64,000 nucleotides of DNA from Streptomyces diacarni (GTDB taxonomy: Bacteria; Actinomycetota; Actinomycetes; Streptomycetales; Streptomycetaceae), in contig NZ_QOIN01000047.1 in assembly GCF_003323715.1 (NCBI RefSeq), positions 248,001-312,000 of the forward strand. The letters are read 5' to 3'. The notes under the pieces were generated by a model. The model worked only from the letters and a program-made list of their open reading frames with translations, did not search any database and was not told the origin of the DNA. Shown one piece after another: positions 35,700 through 45,280 of this stretch. How positions within the stretch are numbered: the first letter of the stretch is position 1; each line of letters begins with the position of its first letter. Both the position numbers and the translations under genes were made by a program.

Positions 35700-36179
35700 C
35701 GCGTGACCGGCTCGGAGGGGCTTCGTTGATCCCGGTGTCCCTGATCTCCGCCGGGCGTCCGGCGGCGAGCGGGGCGGCGTCACCGGAGCGATGAGACGTC
35801 CGTCCTTCCCGGGAGGGGAGACGCCGGGCGTCGTGGGACCTCGCTTTGGTGCTGTGACCGGACGGCAGGGGACAGCAGCCCGGTCACGACAGCGGCCGGT
35901 CCCGGGGACGCTCTGGGCCGGCCGCTCCGCGGTCTTTCGACGGCGTCACGAGCGCACTGCGGACTCCGCGCCGAGCTGGCAAAAATCCCGCTCCGTCGAA
36001 ACGGTTGCGGAAGGTGAGCCGCATCCAGGACGATGCGAGAGCGAGCCCAGTGAGCGCACCACTCGACGACCACGGGTCGGCCGTGGCGGACTTCCGCCAT
36101 TGGTTCGACCAATCCGGCGGCGCTTCCCCCCGGCGCCGCCTCACAGCACGGGCGCTGCCCTGACGCCGGTGCTGGTCCG
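35700..36179. other. Gene-free interval
   Basis: About 480 bases with no convincing gene. A 49-codon frame from GTG 36014 to TGA 36161-36163 (containing ADFRHWFDQSGG) has only moderate third-position GC and its start overlaps the SD-like GGAAGG, so it is left unannotated. ATTGGT-TCG-ACCAAT (36099-36113) is a small dyad. Confidence 0.5.
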
Positions 36180-36227
36180 AGGGCCCCGCGGCTGCCGCCA
36201 CCCACCCGGCCGGCGCCACGGGGCCCT
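36180..36227 (-). terminator. Terminator-like stem after GMC gene
   Basis: AGGGCCCCG (36180-36188) and CGGGGCCCT (36219-36227) pair across a 30-base loop, about 55 bases beyond the GMC oxidoreductase stop. Confidence 0.5.
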
Positions 36228-36283
36228 TCGTCGTGGCCCCGCCCGGACCGTGGCACCGCCGGCCGGGCGCTCCCGCGCGGGTT

Positions 36284-38119
36284 TCAGTCCGCCGTTCCCG
36301 CCTCCCGCGCCGGCACGTCCGGCACCGGCAGCAGGGGCAGCCGCAGGGCCCCGAAGGCGCTCTCGGGTACCGCGGGCTCGACCGGCGTGACGGGCGCCAG
36401 CCGCTGGTAGGCGGCGTCCTGGGCTGGACGCGGGTCGCTCTCGCCCCTGTTGGGCCAAAACGACATGGCGCGCTCCGCCTGCGCGGTGATGGTCAGCGAC
36501 GGGTTGACGCCGAGGTTCGCGGAGACGGCCGAGCCGTCGACGACGGAGATGCCGGGGTGGCCGTGCAGCCGGTGGTAGGGGTCGATGACGCCGTGCTCGG
36601 TGTCCTCTCCGATGGGGCAGCCCCCCAGGAAGTGGGCGGTGAGCGGGGTGCCCATCAGTTCGCCGACGTTGGTGCCGGCGAAGCCGTTGATCTCCTCGGC
36701 GAGCGCGGTCGCCGCCTGGGCGCCCTCGGGGATGTGCACCGGGTTGGGGGCGCCGTGCCCCTGCCGCGCGGTGAGCATGCCCTTGCCGAGGCCGCCCTTC
36801 TTGCGGTAGGTGGTCAGCGAGTTGTCGAGCGTCTGCATGACGAGCCCGATGATGATGCGCTCCGACCACTTGCGCGCGGACAGCGAGCGGGCGAACAGCG
36901 CGGGGTGCCGCAGACAGGTCAGCACGTGCGCCAGGGCGCCGGGCAGGGTGGTGTTCTGCCGCACCTGGAGGGTGGTCAGGGCGCTCATCGCGTTGGAGCC
37001 CTTGCCGTAACGGACGGGCTCGATGTGGGTGTTGGCGTCGGGGTGGACGGACGAGGTGATGGCGACGCCCTTGGTGAAGTCGAGCTCCGCGTCCTTGCCC
37101 CACTTCTTGCGGTAGCGGCGCGCCACGGTCTGCGCGCCGACGAGGGCCTCGGAGTTGGTGCGGGTCAGCTCGCCGAGGCGCGGGGAGAGGTGCGGCAGCG
37201 TGCCGGCGTCCTTGACGCGGTGCAGCAGCTTCTGCGTGCCGTAGGTGCCGGCCGCGAGGACGACGCGGCGGGCGCGCAGGACGCGGGGTTTCGCGCGGCG
37301 CCGGTCGGTGCGCAGCGTCGCCACCTCGTAGCCGTCCTCGTCGGTGCCCGGGGTGCGCTCGCGGATGCCCACGACGGTGGTGAGGGGGCGGATCTCGGCT
37401 CCGGCCTGCTCGGCGAGGTGGAGGTAGTTCTCGTTCAGAGTGTTCTTGGCGCCCCTGCGGCAGCCCGTCATGCACTCGCCGCATTCGACGCAGGCGGTGC
37501 GTGCGGGGCCCGCGCCGCCGAAGTAGGGGTCGGGGACCTGTTCGCCGGGGGTGGTGCGCGCGGTGCCGTCGCCGTCGTCGCCGTCACCGTAGAAGACGCC
37601 GACGGGGGCGAGGTGGAAGGTGTCGCCGTAGCCCATGCGGTCGGCGGCGGCCTTCAGGTGGACGTCCGAGGGGGTGGTGGTGGGGTTGAGGCGGACGCCG
37701 AGCATGCGCTTGGCCTGGTCGTAGTAGGGCGCGAGTTCGGCCTGCCAGTCGGTGATGTGGCCCCACTGGCGGTCCTCGAAGAACTGCTTGGGGGGCACGT
37801 AGAGGGTGTTGGCGTAGTTGAGGGAGCCGCCACCGACCCCCGCTCCTGCCAGGATCATGACATTGGCGAGCAGGTGGATGCGCTGGATGCCGTAGAGGCC
37901 GAGCGAGGGCGCCCACAGGAAGTTCTTCACGTCCCAGGAGTTCTTGGGCAACTCGTCGCGGGAGAAGCGCCGGCCGGCCTCCAGCACGCAGACCCGGTAG
38001 CCCTTCTCGGTCAGCCGCAGCGCCGAGACGGAGCCGCCGAAACCGGAGCCGACGACCAGCACGTCGTAGTCGAACGGGTCTGCGTCCGCCCGCTTGTGGG
38101 CAGCGTGGGGTAGGGACAC
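36284..38119 (-). CDS. GMC family FAD oxidoreductase (ChoD-like) with CxxCxxCxxxC motif
   Basis: 611 residues from GTG 38119, GGAGG five bases upstream. The FAD-binding motif is VVGSGFGGSVSALRLTEKG near residue 20, followed by GGGSLNYANTLY and a C-terminal GMC pattern HFLGGCPIG, DGSAVSANLGVNPSLTI. A cysteine cluster CVECGECMTGC (C-x2-C-x2-C-x3-C, about 210-220) is of ferredoxin type and may bind a [4Fe-4S] centre. The protein resembles M. tuberculosis ChoD, annotated as cholesterol oxidase, and lies near guaB3/guaB as choD does there. The real substrate is unproven; a steroid or other alcohol is likely. Follows the aldehyde dehydrogenase on the same strand by 131 bases, so the two may oxidise one substrate in sequence. 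Confidence 0.88.
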   Translation of the reverse strand: MSLPHAAHKRADADPFDYDVLVVGSGFGGSVSALRLTEKGYRVCVLEAGRRFSRDELPKNSWDVKNFLWAPSLGLYGIQRIHLLANVMILAGAGVGGGSLNYANTLYVPPKQFFEDRQWGHITDWQAELAPYYDQAKRMLGVRLNPTTTPSDVHLKAAADRMGYGDTFHLAPVGVFYGDGDDGDGTARTTPGEQVPDPYFGGAGPARTACVECGECMTGCRRGAKNTLNENYLHLAEQAGAEIRPLTTVVGIRERTPGTDEDGYEVATLRTDRRRAKPRVLRARRVVLAAGTYGTQKLLHRVKDAGTLPHLSPRLGELTRTNSEALVGAQTVARRYRKKWGKDAELDFTKGVAITSSVHPDANTHIEPVRYGKGSNAMSALTTLQVRQNTTLPGALAHVLTCLRHPALFARSLSARKWSERIIIGLVMQTLDNSLTTYRKKGGLGKGMLTARQGHGAPNPVHIPEGAQAATALAEEINGFAGTNVGELMGTPLTAHFLGGCPIGEDTEHGVIDPYHRLHGHPGISVVDGSAVSANLGVNPSLTITAQAERAMSFWPNRGESDPRPAQDAAYQRLAPVTPVEPAVPESAFGALRLPLLPVPDVPAREAGTAD

Positions 38120-38250
38120 GAGTACCTCCGGTTCTGCGGTGACGATGCGGGCCGGCCGCCGGTGGGGGCGGCGGCGGTTTCACGGGCGGGGCCGCCGGGC
38201 CGGAGCCGCCGGGCGCGGCGGCGGTCGCTCAGCGGAAGCGGAGCGGCTGC

Positions 38251-39885
38251 TCAGCGGAAGCGGAGCGTCTTGAGTGCCTTGAGGGAGCGCGACATGAACG
38301 CCGCGTAGGCCTCGTCGCTCATGCCGAGCGACGGCGCCATCGGCAGCACCCGCTGGTGCGCCACCGTCTGCGGCTCGGTGTACTTCAAGATGCCCTCCGA
38401 GCCGTGGCGGCGGCCGAGTCCCGAGTCGCCCATCCCGCCCATCGGGGCCTGGGCGCTGCCGTACGCGGAGGCGTAGCCCTCGTTGACGTTGACGGTTCCG
38501 GTGCGCAGCCGGGCGGCGGTCTCACGGGCCCGGCGGCCGTTGCCGCTCCAGACGGAGGAGTTGAGGCCGTAGGCGCTGCGGTTGGCGAGGTCGATCGCCT
38601 CGTCCACGTCCGCGAAACGGTAGACGGACACGACGGGTCCGAAGGTCTCCTCGGCGCAGACGGTCATCTCCTGCTCGACGCCTTCCAGCACGGTCGGCTC
38701 GTGGAACAGCGGGCCGACGTCCGGGCGGTGCCTGCCGCCCGCCAGCACCTTCGCCCCCTTGGCCACGGCGTCCTGTACGTGCCGCTGCACCGTCTCCAGC
38801 TGCCGTTCGGACACCAGCGAGCCCATGTCGGCGCCGTAGGCGAGGGAGGTGCCGAGCCGCATGGCCCGCACCCTGGCCAGGAAGCGTTCCAGGAAGGCGT
38901 CGGCGACCGACTCGTGGACGTACAGGCGCTCGATGGAGATGCACAGCTGCCCGGCGGAGGAGAAGGCGCCGCGCACCGCGCCCGCCGCCGCCTTGTCGAG
39001 GTCGGCGTCGTCCAGGACGAGCATCGCGTTCTTGCCGCCCAGCTCCAGCGAGCAGCCCACCAGGCGGGCCGCGGCGCGCTGGGCGACCTCGCGCCCCGTG
39101 CGGGTCGAGCCGGTGAAGGAGACGTAGTCGCCGCGATCGGCGACCTCGGGGCCGATCACGGGGCCCTCCCCGAGGACGACCTGCCACACGTCCTCGGGCA
39201 GCCCCGCCTGGACCATCAGGTCGCGGGCCCACAGCGCGGTCAGCGCGGTCTGGGTGTCGGGCTTCATCACCACCGCGTTGCCGGCGGCGAAGGCCGGCAA
39301 CGCGTCTCCGACGGACAGCTCGAAGGGGTAGTTCCAGGGTGCGATCTGGCCGACGACGCCCCGGGGGTGACGCAGCTCGGTGACCTTCGTCAGCGCGGGT
39401 ATCGCCCCCGTGTGCCGCTTGGGCCGCAGGTAGGAGGCGGCCTTGCGGCCGTAGTGGCGGGCGGCGACGGTGACCGCCTGGACCTCCTCGTGCGCGTGCA
39501 GCCGCGCCTTGCCGGTCTCCAGCTGGATGAGGTCGAGCACCTCGGACTGGCGGGCCAGCACGAGATCGTGGAAGCGCAGCAGTACGGCCGCGCGCTGCCG
39601 CACCGGCAGCGCCGCCCACCGCCGCTGCGCCGCACGCGCCGTCTCGAAGGCGGTGGCGACGTCTTGGGGGGTGGACTCGGGCAGCTCGGCCAGCACGTCC
39701 CCGGTGAAGGGGGAGCGGCTGGTCGTCTTGCCGCTGCCCACCACGCCGCGGGTCAGCGCCGCGACGAGGTCCCTGGTGACCACGTCGGCCGCGGACCGTG
39801 CGCCCGCGGGCGCGGGGGCCACCGGGTTGCCGTCGGCGGGAGCGGCGGCGGCTGAGGGGTTGGTGCTCTCCAGCGAGTCCGTCAT
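38251..39885 (-). CDS. NAD(P)-dependent aldehyde dehydrogenase (succinate-semialdehyde type)
   Basis: 544 residues from ATG 39885. Aldehyde dehydrogenase fold with GQIAPWNYP, cofactor motif FTGSTRTG, catalytic Glu in LELGGKNAM and catalytic Cys in SSAGQLCIS. The later motif EETFGPV and NVNEGY are typical of the succinate-semialdehyde dehydrogenase (GabD2-like) group of actinobacteria, but substrate cannot be proven. The N-terminal ~35 residues are Ala/Pro-rich extra sequence. TACGCT at -13 to -8 and no SD suggest a leaderless start. It lies upstream of the GMC oxidoreductase in the same direction. Confidence 0.9.
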   Translation of the reverse strand: MTDSLESTNPSAAAAPADGNPVAPAPAGARSAADVVTRDLVAALTRGVVGSGKTTSRSPFTGDVLAELPESTPQDVATAFETARAAQRRWAALPVRQRAAVLLRFHDLVLARQSEVLDLIQLETGKARLHAHEEVQAVTVAARHYGRKAASYLRPKRHTGAIPALTKVTELRHPRGVVGQIAPWNYPFELSVGDALPAFAAGNAVVMKPDTQTALTALWARDLMVQAGLPEDVWQVVLGEGPVIGPEVADRGDYVSFTGSTRTGREVAQRAAARLVGCSLELGGKNAMLVLDDADLDKAAAGAVRGAFSSAGQLCISIERLYVHESVADAFLERFLARVRAMRLGTSLAYGADMGSLVSERQLETVQRHVQDAVAKGAKVLAGGRHRPDVGPLFHEPTVLEGVEQEMTVCAEETFGPVVSVYRFADVDEAIDLANRSAYGLNSSVWSGNGRRARETAARLRTGTVNVNEGYASAYGSAQAPMGGMGDSGLGRRHGSEGILKYTEPQTVAHQRVLPMAPSLGMSDEAYAAFMSRSLKALKTLRFR

Positions 39886-39892
39886 GCGCCCG

Positions 39893-39898
39893 AGCGTA
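39893..39898 (-). promoter_or_regulatory. -10 box TACGCT, leaderless
   Basis: TACGCT on the minus strand at -13 to -8 relative to ATG 39885; no SD. Confidence 0.5.
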
Positions 39899-40015
39899 CG
39901 ACTCGGGGCACCGGCTCGTATACCCGGCGGTAACCCCTTTTCACGGAATCCGCCAGTGATTGCTGGCAACACCGCGCAGCGGCGCAGGACCGTCACGTCC
40001 ACGGCGCCCGCACGG

Positions 40016-41791
40016 TCACAGATCGTGGATCTTCAGGGACTTCTTCGCCTCGTCGAAGACCTGCTCGCCGTCCTGGTGCGACTTGCCCTTGGCGGGCATC
40101 TCCACCTTGAGCCGCCAGCGCACGCCGTCACCGTTGACGTAGATCAGCTCGTGCCGGAGCTTCTTGGGGCCCTCGGGCTCGTCCACGTCGTCGAGCCCCT
40201 GGAAGGTGGTGACGACCTCGGCCGCCTCCTTGCCCTGCTGATCGGCCTCCGTCACCCGGGAGACGACGTTGCCCATCGTGTCGCGGTAGCCGTCCTCCTC
40301 GGCACCGTCCTCGTAGAACTTCTTCCAGGAGTTGGCCTCCGCGAGCGAGCTGTCCTTGATGTCCTTGCTCGACCTGCTCAGCTCCATCGCGATGACGCTC
40401 CCCGGATCGGTGAAGGCCACCGACTGCTCGTCGGCACTGCGCTTGTACTCCTCGGGCACGGCCAGGGAGGCCCGCACCCGCTTGTCCTCGTTGCGCGTAT
40501 GCCAGCCGTCCGGCGCCTGGTCGGCCGTCAGGACGAAGAACAGCGTGAGCGCGGCCGCGAGCGCGACCACCACACCGCCCGTGCCGAACTGCCAGCGGCG
40601 CTCGGTGCGCAGCTTGCCGAAGAACCCGCCCAGCCCGCGCGCGACCGCGTTGCCGCCGCCCTGCCCTCCCGGCACGGGACGCGGCGAGCGCACCGGCGGA
40701 CGCGCCACGTCCTGAAGCGTCTGGCGGACCTCCGTCGCATCAGGACGCAGCGCCGGCTCCTTGGCCAGCAGCCGGGTGAGCAGCATCCCGAACGCGCCCG
40801 ACGCGCTCAGCGCCCGCGCGGGCCGCTGCGGCTCGGACGAGAGCACCGCCTGCAGCGTGGCCGGACTGTTGGAACGGCGGAACGGGGAGACGCCCTCGGT
40901 CGCCGCGTACAGCACCACACCCAGCGACCACAGGTCCGACTCGGGGCCGGGACGCTGGCCCAGCACCCGCTCCGGCGCGGTGAACTCGGGCGAGCCCACG
41001 AACGTGCCCGTCTCCGTCAGCCCCTGCTCCCCCTGCACCTGCGCGATACCGAAGTCGGTCAGCACCACCCGGTCGTACCGGCCCAGCAGCACGTTGTCCG
41101 GCTTCACGTCGCGGTGCAGCACGCCCTTCTCGTGCGCGGCGTCCAGTGCCCCCGCCACCGCGAGACCGATCCGGGCCGCCTCGCGCGCGTCCAGCGTGCC
41201 CTCGCCCAGCACATCGGCCAGCGAACGCCCCTGGACCAGCTCCATGACGATCCACGGCTGGTCGTCCTCGACCACCACGTCGTGGATGGTGACGACGGAA
41301 GGGTGCTCGATACGCGCCGCGGTACGGGCCTCGCGGCGCATCCGCGCGTGCATGGTCTCGCGCTCGCGCGCCGGCAGGTGGTCGGGCAGCCGCGGTTCCT
41401 TGACCGCCACGTCCCGGTCGACGACCTCGTCGTGGGCTCGCCACACCGTGCCCATGCCACCGTGCCCCAGCCGGGACGCGAGGCGGTAACGGCCGCCGAC
41501 CAGCCGCCCGGTGCCCGGATCAGCGCCGGCGGCGGGCGGTGCCGGCACCGAGGCTCTGGTCGGCTCGTAGGTACGCGGATCCCGCGCGGGCGGAGGGCTC
41601 GGGGCACCTCCCGACGCCTGCGGCTCGTGGTGAGCATCTCCTGGGGCCTGTTGGGCCTGTTGGGCCTGTTGGGCCTGTTGGGCCTGTGAAGGCGGGGAGG
41701 GCTGGTGGTCCTGGTGGCTCGCCTGCGCGGGCGGCCGCAGCCCGTAGCTGGTCGACTCGTCCAACCGCCCCTGCTCCCCCGAATGCGTCAT
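40016..41791 (-). CDS. Transmembrane Ser/Thr protein kinase
   Basis: 591 residues from ATG 41791 (GTG 41800 also possible; both have poorly spaced GGAGG). The N-terminus is Gln/Ala/Pro-rich with a QAQQAQQ repeat. Kinase domain about 95-350: GHGGMGTVWRA (P-loop), VAVKEPR (Lys), HRDVKPDN (catalytic Asp), TDFGIA, and APERVLG. A membrane helix (about 435-460, GGVVVALAAALTLFFVL) precedes an extracytoplasmic domain of about 130 residues (no PASTA repeats) that may bind a signal. It is the last of three leftward kinase-family genes. In S. coelicolor a similar cluster (pkaD/H/I/J region) has been linked to sporulation wall synthesis, from memory. Confidence 0.93.
   Translation of the reverse strand: MTHSGEQGRLDESTSYGLRPPAQASHQDHQPSPPSQAQQAQQAQQAQQAPGDAHHEPQASGGAPSPPPARDPRTYEPTRASVPAPPAAGADPGTGRLVGGRYRLASRLGHGGMGTVWRAHDEVVDRDVAVKEPRLPDHLPARERETMHARMRREARTAARIEHPSVVTIHDVVVEDDQPWIVMELVQGRSLADVLGEGTLDAREAARIGLAVAGALDAAHEKGVLHRDVKPDNVLLGRYDRVVLTDFGIAQVQGEQGLTETGTFVGSPEFTAPERVLGQRPGPESDLWSLGVVLYAATEGVSPFRRSNSPATLQAVLSSEPQRPARALSASGAFGMLLTRLLAKEPALRPDATEVRQTLQDVARPPVRSPRPVPGGQGGGNAVARGLGGFFGKLRTERRWQFGTGGVVVALAAALTLFFVLTADQAPDGWHTRNEDKRVRASLAVPEEYKRSADEQSVAFTDPGSVIAMELSRSSKDIKDSSLAEANSWKKFYEDGAEEDGYRDTMGNVVSRVTEADQQGKEAAEVVTTFQGLDDVDEPEGPKKLRHELIYVNGDGVRWRLKVEMPAKGKSHQDGEQVFDEAKKSLKIHDL
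41645..41689. repeat. 9-bp repeat GGCCTGTTG x4 plus variant
   Basis: Four perfect 9-bp units (41645-41680) and one variant to 41689, encoding Gln-Ala-Gln repeats in the kinase N-terminus; length is likely polymorphic. Confidence 0.95.
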
Positions 41792-41851
41792 GGCCTCCAC
41801 CCTGAACCAACCGGAAACGCGAGCGCCACCGAGTTCACAGACCTGTGACCG

Positions 41852-44800
41852 TCAACGGACGCCCGTGACACGGTAGGTGTCGGCGACCGCCTCGAAATGG
41901 CGGTCGATCTCGGCACGGTGGCTCTTGGAACCGATCACGAGCAGCACGTGGTAGCGGCCGTCCAGGATCATCGCCCGGTTGCGGGCGTACACCTGCCGCC
42001 CGCCGCCCTCCCGCCAGGAGAACGTGCCCTCCGCCATGGCGGTGTCGCCCACGTCGATGCGCCGAAGCCCGCCCGTACTGGCCCAGTCCGCTGCGCGGTA
42101 GGCGGACAGCTCCGGCTCGTCCTCGCTCTGGTAGGCCATCGGGTCCTTGCCGTACTTCTTCGTGCTGTCCCGTCCGCCCACGACGACCATCTCCACCTGA
42201 CCGCCGTTGTAGCGCACCTGCCCGCGCCCGTTGGCCGAGCGCCTGTCCCACTCCTCGGGCACGGCGATCCGGAACCCCGCGGGGTCCTGGCTGGTCTTGT
42301 ACCCCTCGGGCGCCCGAGGGGACTTCGCCCCGGGCCCGGCGGTCGACGCGGACCCCTTGCCGCTCTCCCCCTTCTCGCCGCCCTCGCCGCTTCCGTCCTT
42401 ACCGCTGTCGTCCTTACCGCTCTCGTCGTTGCGGCTGTCGTCGTTGCCGCTGTCGTCGTTGCCGCTGTCGTCCCCGTCCGCGGGCGCACGGTCCTGCTCC
42501 TCCGGTACGACGACGGAGCCCTTCTGGTTGCCCCCGCCCTTCTCGTGGTCCGGCAGGAACCACATGACGAACGCCACCGCAGCCGCCATACCGAGCAGCA
42601 CGAGACCCAGGATCACCAGGCCCAGCCGCCGCGGTCCGGCTCCGCCCGACCGCTGCTCGCGCTCCCGCTTCTCCCGCGGCACGGCCCGCGTCGGCGCCCC
42701 GGCGGGCTCGTACTCCGGCAGCCGCTCCGGCCCCAGAACCTCCGTGCGGTCGGGCGCCGTGACGGGGGCGCGGGCGCTCGGCTGCGCGCGCTCGCCGCGC
42801 GGGCGGCCCCGGCCGTCGGGGCGCCTGGAGCGGCGACGTCTGCGCACCAGTTCGCCGCGCCGCCGCACGATCGGCAGCCTGCGCGGGTCGGACGGGCCGC
42901 CGGGTTCGAGCGACGGCGCCGTCACCGTCCGCAGCCCCACATCCGGTTCCGGCGCCGAACGGACGAGCGAACGCAGCCAGCCGCGCAGCTCCTCGAAGTC
43001 CGGGCGCTCCGTGGGGTCCTGGCGCATCAGCGACTCGACGACGGGACGCAGCGGACCGCAGTCCTCCGCGAAGGCGGGCGGCTCCGCGCACACCATCTGC
43101 GCCAGTTCGGCGGCGCTGTCCTCGGGGTAGGGCGCGTGGCCCTGCACCGCGCGGAAGAGCAGCGCACCCAGCGCCCACAGATCGGCGGCAGGACCGACGG
43201 GCGGCGCCAGCCGCCAGTTCTCGTACACGGGACCGGCCTGCTCGGGTGCCCAGCGCTCCGTCACCGGGCCGACGACCGTCATCCGGGCGTGCCGCGCCCG
43301 CTCGGCCGCCAGCGCCGTCGCGGGACCGCGGAACCGCCCCGCGACGGCCTCCGCCTCTGCCGCCTCCCCCCAGGGGCGGTCGGCGGGAACGCCGCCCGGC
43401 TCCGGGGCGTAGGAGCCGTCCTCCCCGGGAAACGCGTGCTCGTCTTGGAGAGCGCCTTCGCCGTGAAGCGCCCTCTCGCCGTGAGGAGCGCCTTCGCCGT
43501 GGAAGGCGCTCTCGCCGTGGGCAGCACCCTCGCCGGCGTCCCCGTCGGCTTCCCCGTTCGGGGAGGAGGCAGGGAGCCCCCTGAGATGGCGGCGCGTCTC
43601 ATCCGGGTGTCCGGGCCCGGTGGTCCACTGCGCGGGAACACTGCGGCCGTCCTGGCGCGGCGCGCCCGGGAGCGCGGTCGGGCCGCTCCCCCCGTAGGGC
43701 GAGGCCCCCGCACCGTAGGGGCCCGCCGCGCGCGGTCCGTAGATCTCGTCCCGCTCGACCTGGCGTCCTCCGCCGCCCTCCTCCAGCGCGTCGGGCCGCA
43801 CTTCGTCCTCGTCGGACGACAACCAGCGGACCTCGTCGTCCAGCGCGCCAGGCGGATGGTGCCCGTCGCCGCCGCCGTTTCGGTCACCCGGCGCGGTGGA
43901 CCACCAGTCGGTGACCTGCTGACGGTGATCCCCCGCGTCGGCACCATGCGGGGCGCCTCCGTGCTCGGGGCCCGGGCCACCGGCGCGGCGTTCCGCGCTC
44001 CGGGTGTCGGCGACGGCACGCTGGGCGCCCTCCCGGTACGCCGCGATCGCACCGCGCCGGGCCGCGCGCGCCGCCAACGGATCCGCTGCCGGGTCCGCTG
44101 TTCCGTCGCCACCCGGCTCACCGCCGGCGCCGGAACCGGGCCTGCGCACACCTCGGCCGCGCGGCCCGCGCACGTCCTCGTCGGGGTCGATGCCCTCGAA
44201 CCCGAAGATGCCCCGTCCCTGACCGCGAGGGTCGTACGGGTCCTCCCCGCGCGCCGTGAAGCCTTCGGGAAGCCTGCGCCCCGTCCAGGTCGCAGGCACC
44301 GCGTCAGTGGGAACCTCAGTCCGGGGCTGCGCCTGGGACTGAGGCTGCGCCTGCGAGGGGATCTGAACCTGGGGCTGGGGCGGGGTCCCGGGGGCGCCGT
44401 CGCCCGCAGGGCTGCTCCCAGGCGGAGCGGGGGCGGCCCCCGGCTCGTCCGCCTCGGGCAGCGGGTCGTACCCGCACAGCGCCTCCTCGGCGGCCCCCAC
44501 CGCCAACCCCGTGAGCATCGCCCGGCCGTCCTCGCAGATGAGCACGGTGCGCGCGGTGACGTTCCGGTGCACCCAGCCGTGGACGTGCACGACCCCCAGC
44601 GCGGCCAGCAGGTCGGCGGCGATCTCGGCGGCGCGGTGGGCGCTCAGTGGGCGCTCGGACAGCAGCGCGGCGAGGGAGCGGGCGGGCACCTGTTCGCTCA
44701 CTATCCACAGCCCGTCGTCCTCCACGAAGACGTCGAAGACCTGGTCGAGCCCCGGGTGGTCGGGCAACTGCGCGGCGGCGACGGCGGCCTCCATCGCTCT

Positions 44801-45124
44801 GCGCACCACCGGGTCATCGGGACGCCGGGTCGCCCGGCCGCCCCCCGGGCCGCCGGGATACCCGGGCCGGACCGGCTCCGCCGCACCGCGTACCGCGGAA
44901 CCGCCCCCGTACCCGTATCCGCCCCGGCTGTCGTCGAGCAGCTCGGCCTCGACGACCTCCGCCTCGACCACCTCGGGCAGCGGCACCTGGCGCACCAGGA
45001 CCTCTTGGCCGCCGACGGTGTCCCAGGCCGGGGACTCGGCGAGCTCGTACGCGTCGGCGGGCGGCAGAGGCAGGCGGTAGCGGCCGGCCAACAGCCGTCC
45101 CGCGTACTCCGCGTGTCCCTCCAC
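41852..45124 (-). CDS. Transmembrane pseudokinase
   Basis: 1090 residues from GTG 45124, GGAGG four bases upstream. The kinase-like fold is split around a ~500-residue disordered insert. Catalytic residues are missing: no GxGxxG loop (GRYRLPLPPADAYE), VAVK Lys replaced by Arg (VLVRQV), HRD is HRN (HGWVHRNVTARTVLI) and DFG is absent (AMLTGLAVGA). Later helices (WALGALLFRAVQGHAPYPED, MRQDPTERPDFEELRGWL) still show the C-lobe. A membrane helix (LGLVILGLVLLGMAAAVAFVMW) precedes an acidic Asp/Ser/Asn linker and a C-terminal extracytoplasmic domain like those of its neighbours. It probably acts as a scaffold or regulator of the flanking active kinases. Confidence 0.88.
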   Translation of the reverse strand: MEGHAEYAGRLLAGRYRLPLPPADAYELAESPAWDTVGGQEVLVRQVPLPEVVEAEVVEAELLDDSRGGYGYGGGSAVRGAAEPVRPGYPGGPGGGRATRRPDDPVVRRAMEAAVAAAQLPDHPGLDQVFDVFVEDDGLWIVSEQVPARSLAALLSERPLSAHRAAEIAADLLAALGVVHVHGWVHRNVTARTVLICEDGRAMLTGLAVGAAEEALCGYDPLPEADEPGAAPAPPGSSPAGDGAPGTPPQPQVQIPSQAQPQSQAQPRTEVPTDAVPATWTGRRLPEGFTARGEDPYDPRGQGRGIFGFEGIDPDEDVRGPRGRGVRRPGSGAGGEPGGDGTADPAADPLAARAARRGAIAAYREGAQRAVADTRSAERRAGGPGPEHGGAPHGADAGDHRQQVTDWWSTAPGDRNGGGDGHHPPGALDDEVRWLSSDEDEVRPDALEEGGGGRQVERDEIYGPRAAGPYGAGASPYGGSGPTALPGAPRQDGRSVPAQWTTGPGHPDETRRHLRGLPASSPNGEADGDAGEGAAHGESAFHGEGAPHGERALHGEGALQDEHAFPGEDGSYAPEPGGVPADRPWGEAAEAEAVAGRFRGPATALAAERARHARMTVVGPVTERWAPEQAGPVYENWRLAPPVGPAADLWALGALLFRAVQGHAPYPEDSAAELAQMVCAEPPAFAEDCGPLRPVVESLMRQDPTERPDFEELRGWLRSLVRSAPEPDVGLRTVTAPSLEPGGPSDPRRLPIVRRRGELVRRRRRSRRPDGRGRPRGERAQPSARAPVTAPDRTEVLGPERLPEYEPAGAPTRAVPREKREREQRSGGAGPRRLGLVILGLVLLGMAAAVAFVMWFLPDHEKGGGNQKGSVVVPEEQDRAPADGDDSGNDDSGNDDSRNDESGKDDSGKDGSGEGGEKGESGKGSASTAGPGAKSPRAPEGYKTSQDPAGFRIAVPEEWDRRSANGRGQVRYNGGQVEMVVVGGRDSTKKYGKDPMAYQSEDEPELSAYRAADWASTGGLRRIDVGDTAMAEGTFSWREGGGRQVYARNRAMILDGRYHVLLVIGSKSHRAEIDRHFEAVADTYRVTGVR

Positions 45125-45280
45125 GACGCCTCCCCAACCGTGCGCGAGGCCGCCAACTCCGTTTCCCCTCCGCACGCTTGCGGAGGGTGACGGCCTGCGT
45201 CTGCCACGATACGTCCGGGAACCGCGCGCGTCACCGCGACCGGGCCCGCTACCGCCGCCGTCGCCGTGCGGCGCGGGCGG

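Noticed and set aside
36014..36163. 49-codon small frame with ADFRHWFDQSGG
   Set aside because: Third-position GC is lower than in neighbouring genes, the start overlaps its SD-like sequence, and no similarity is recognised.
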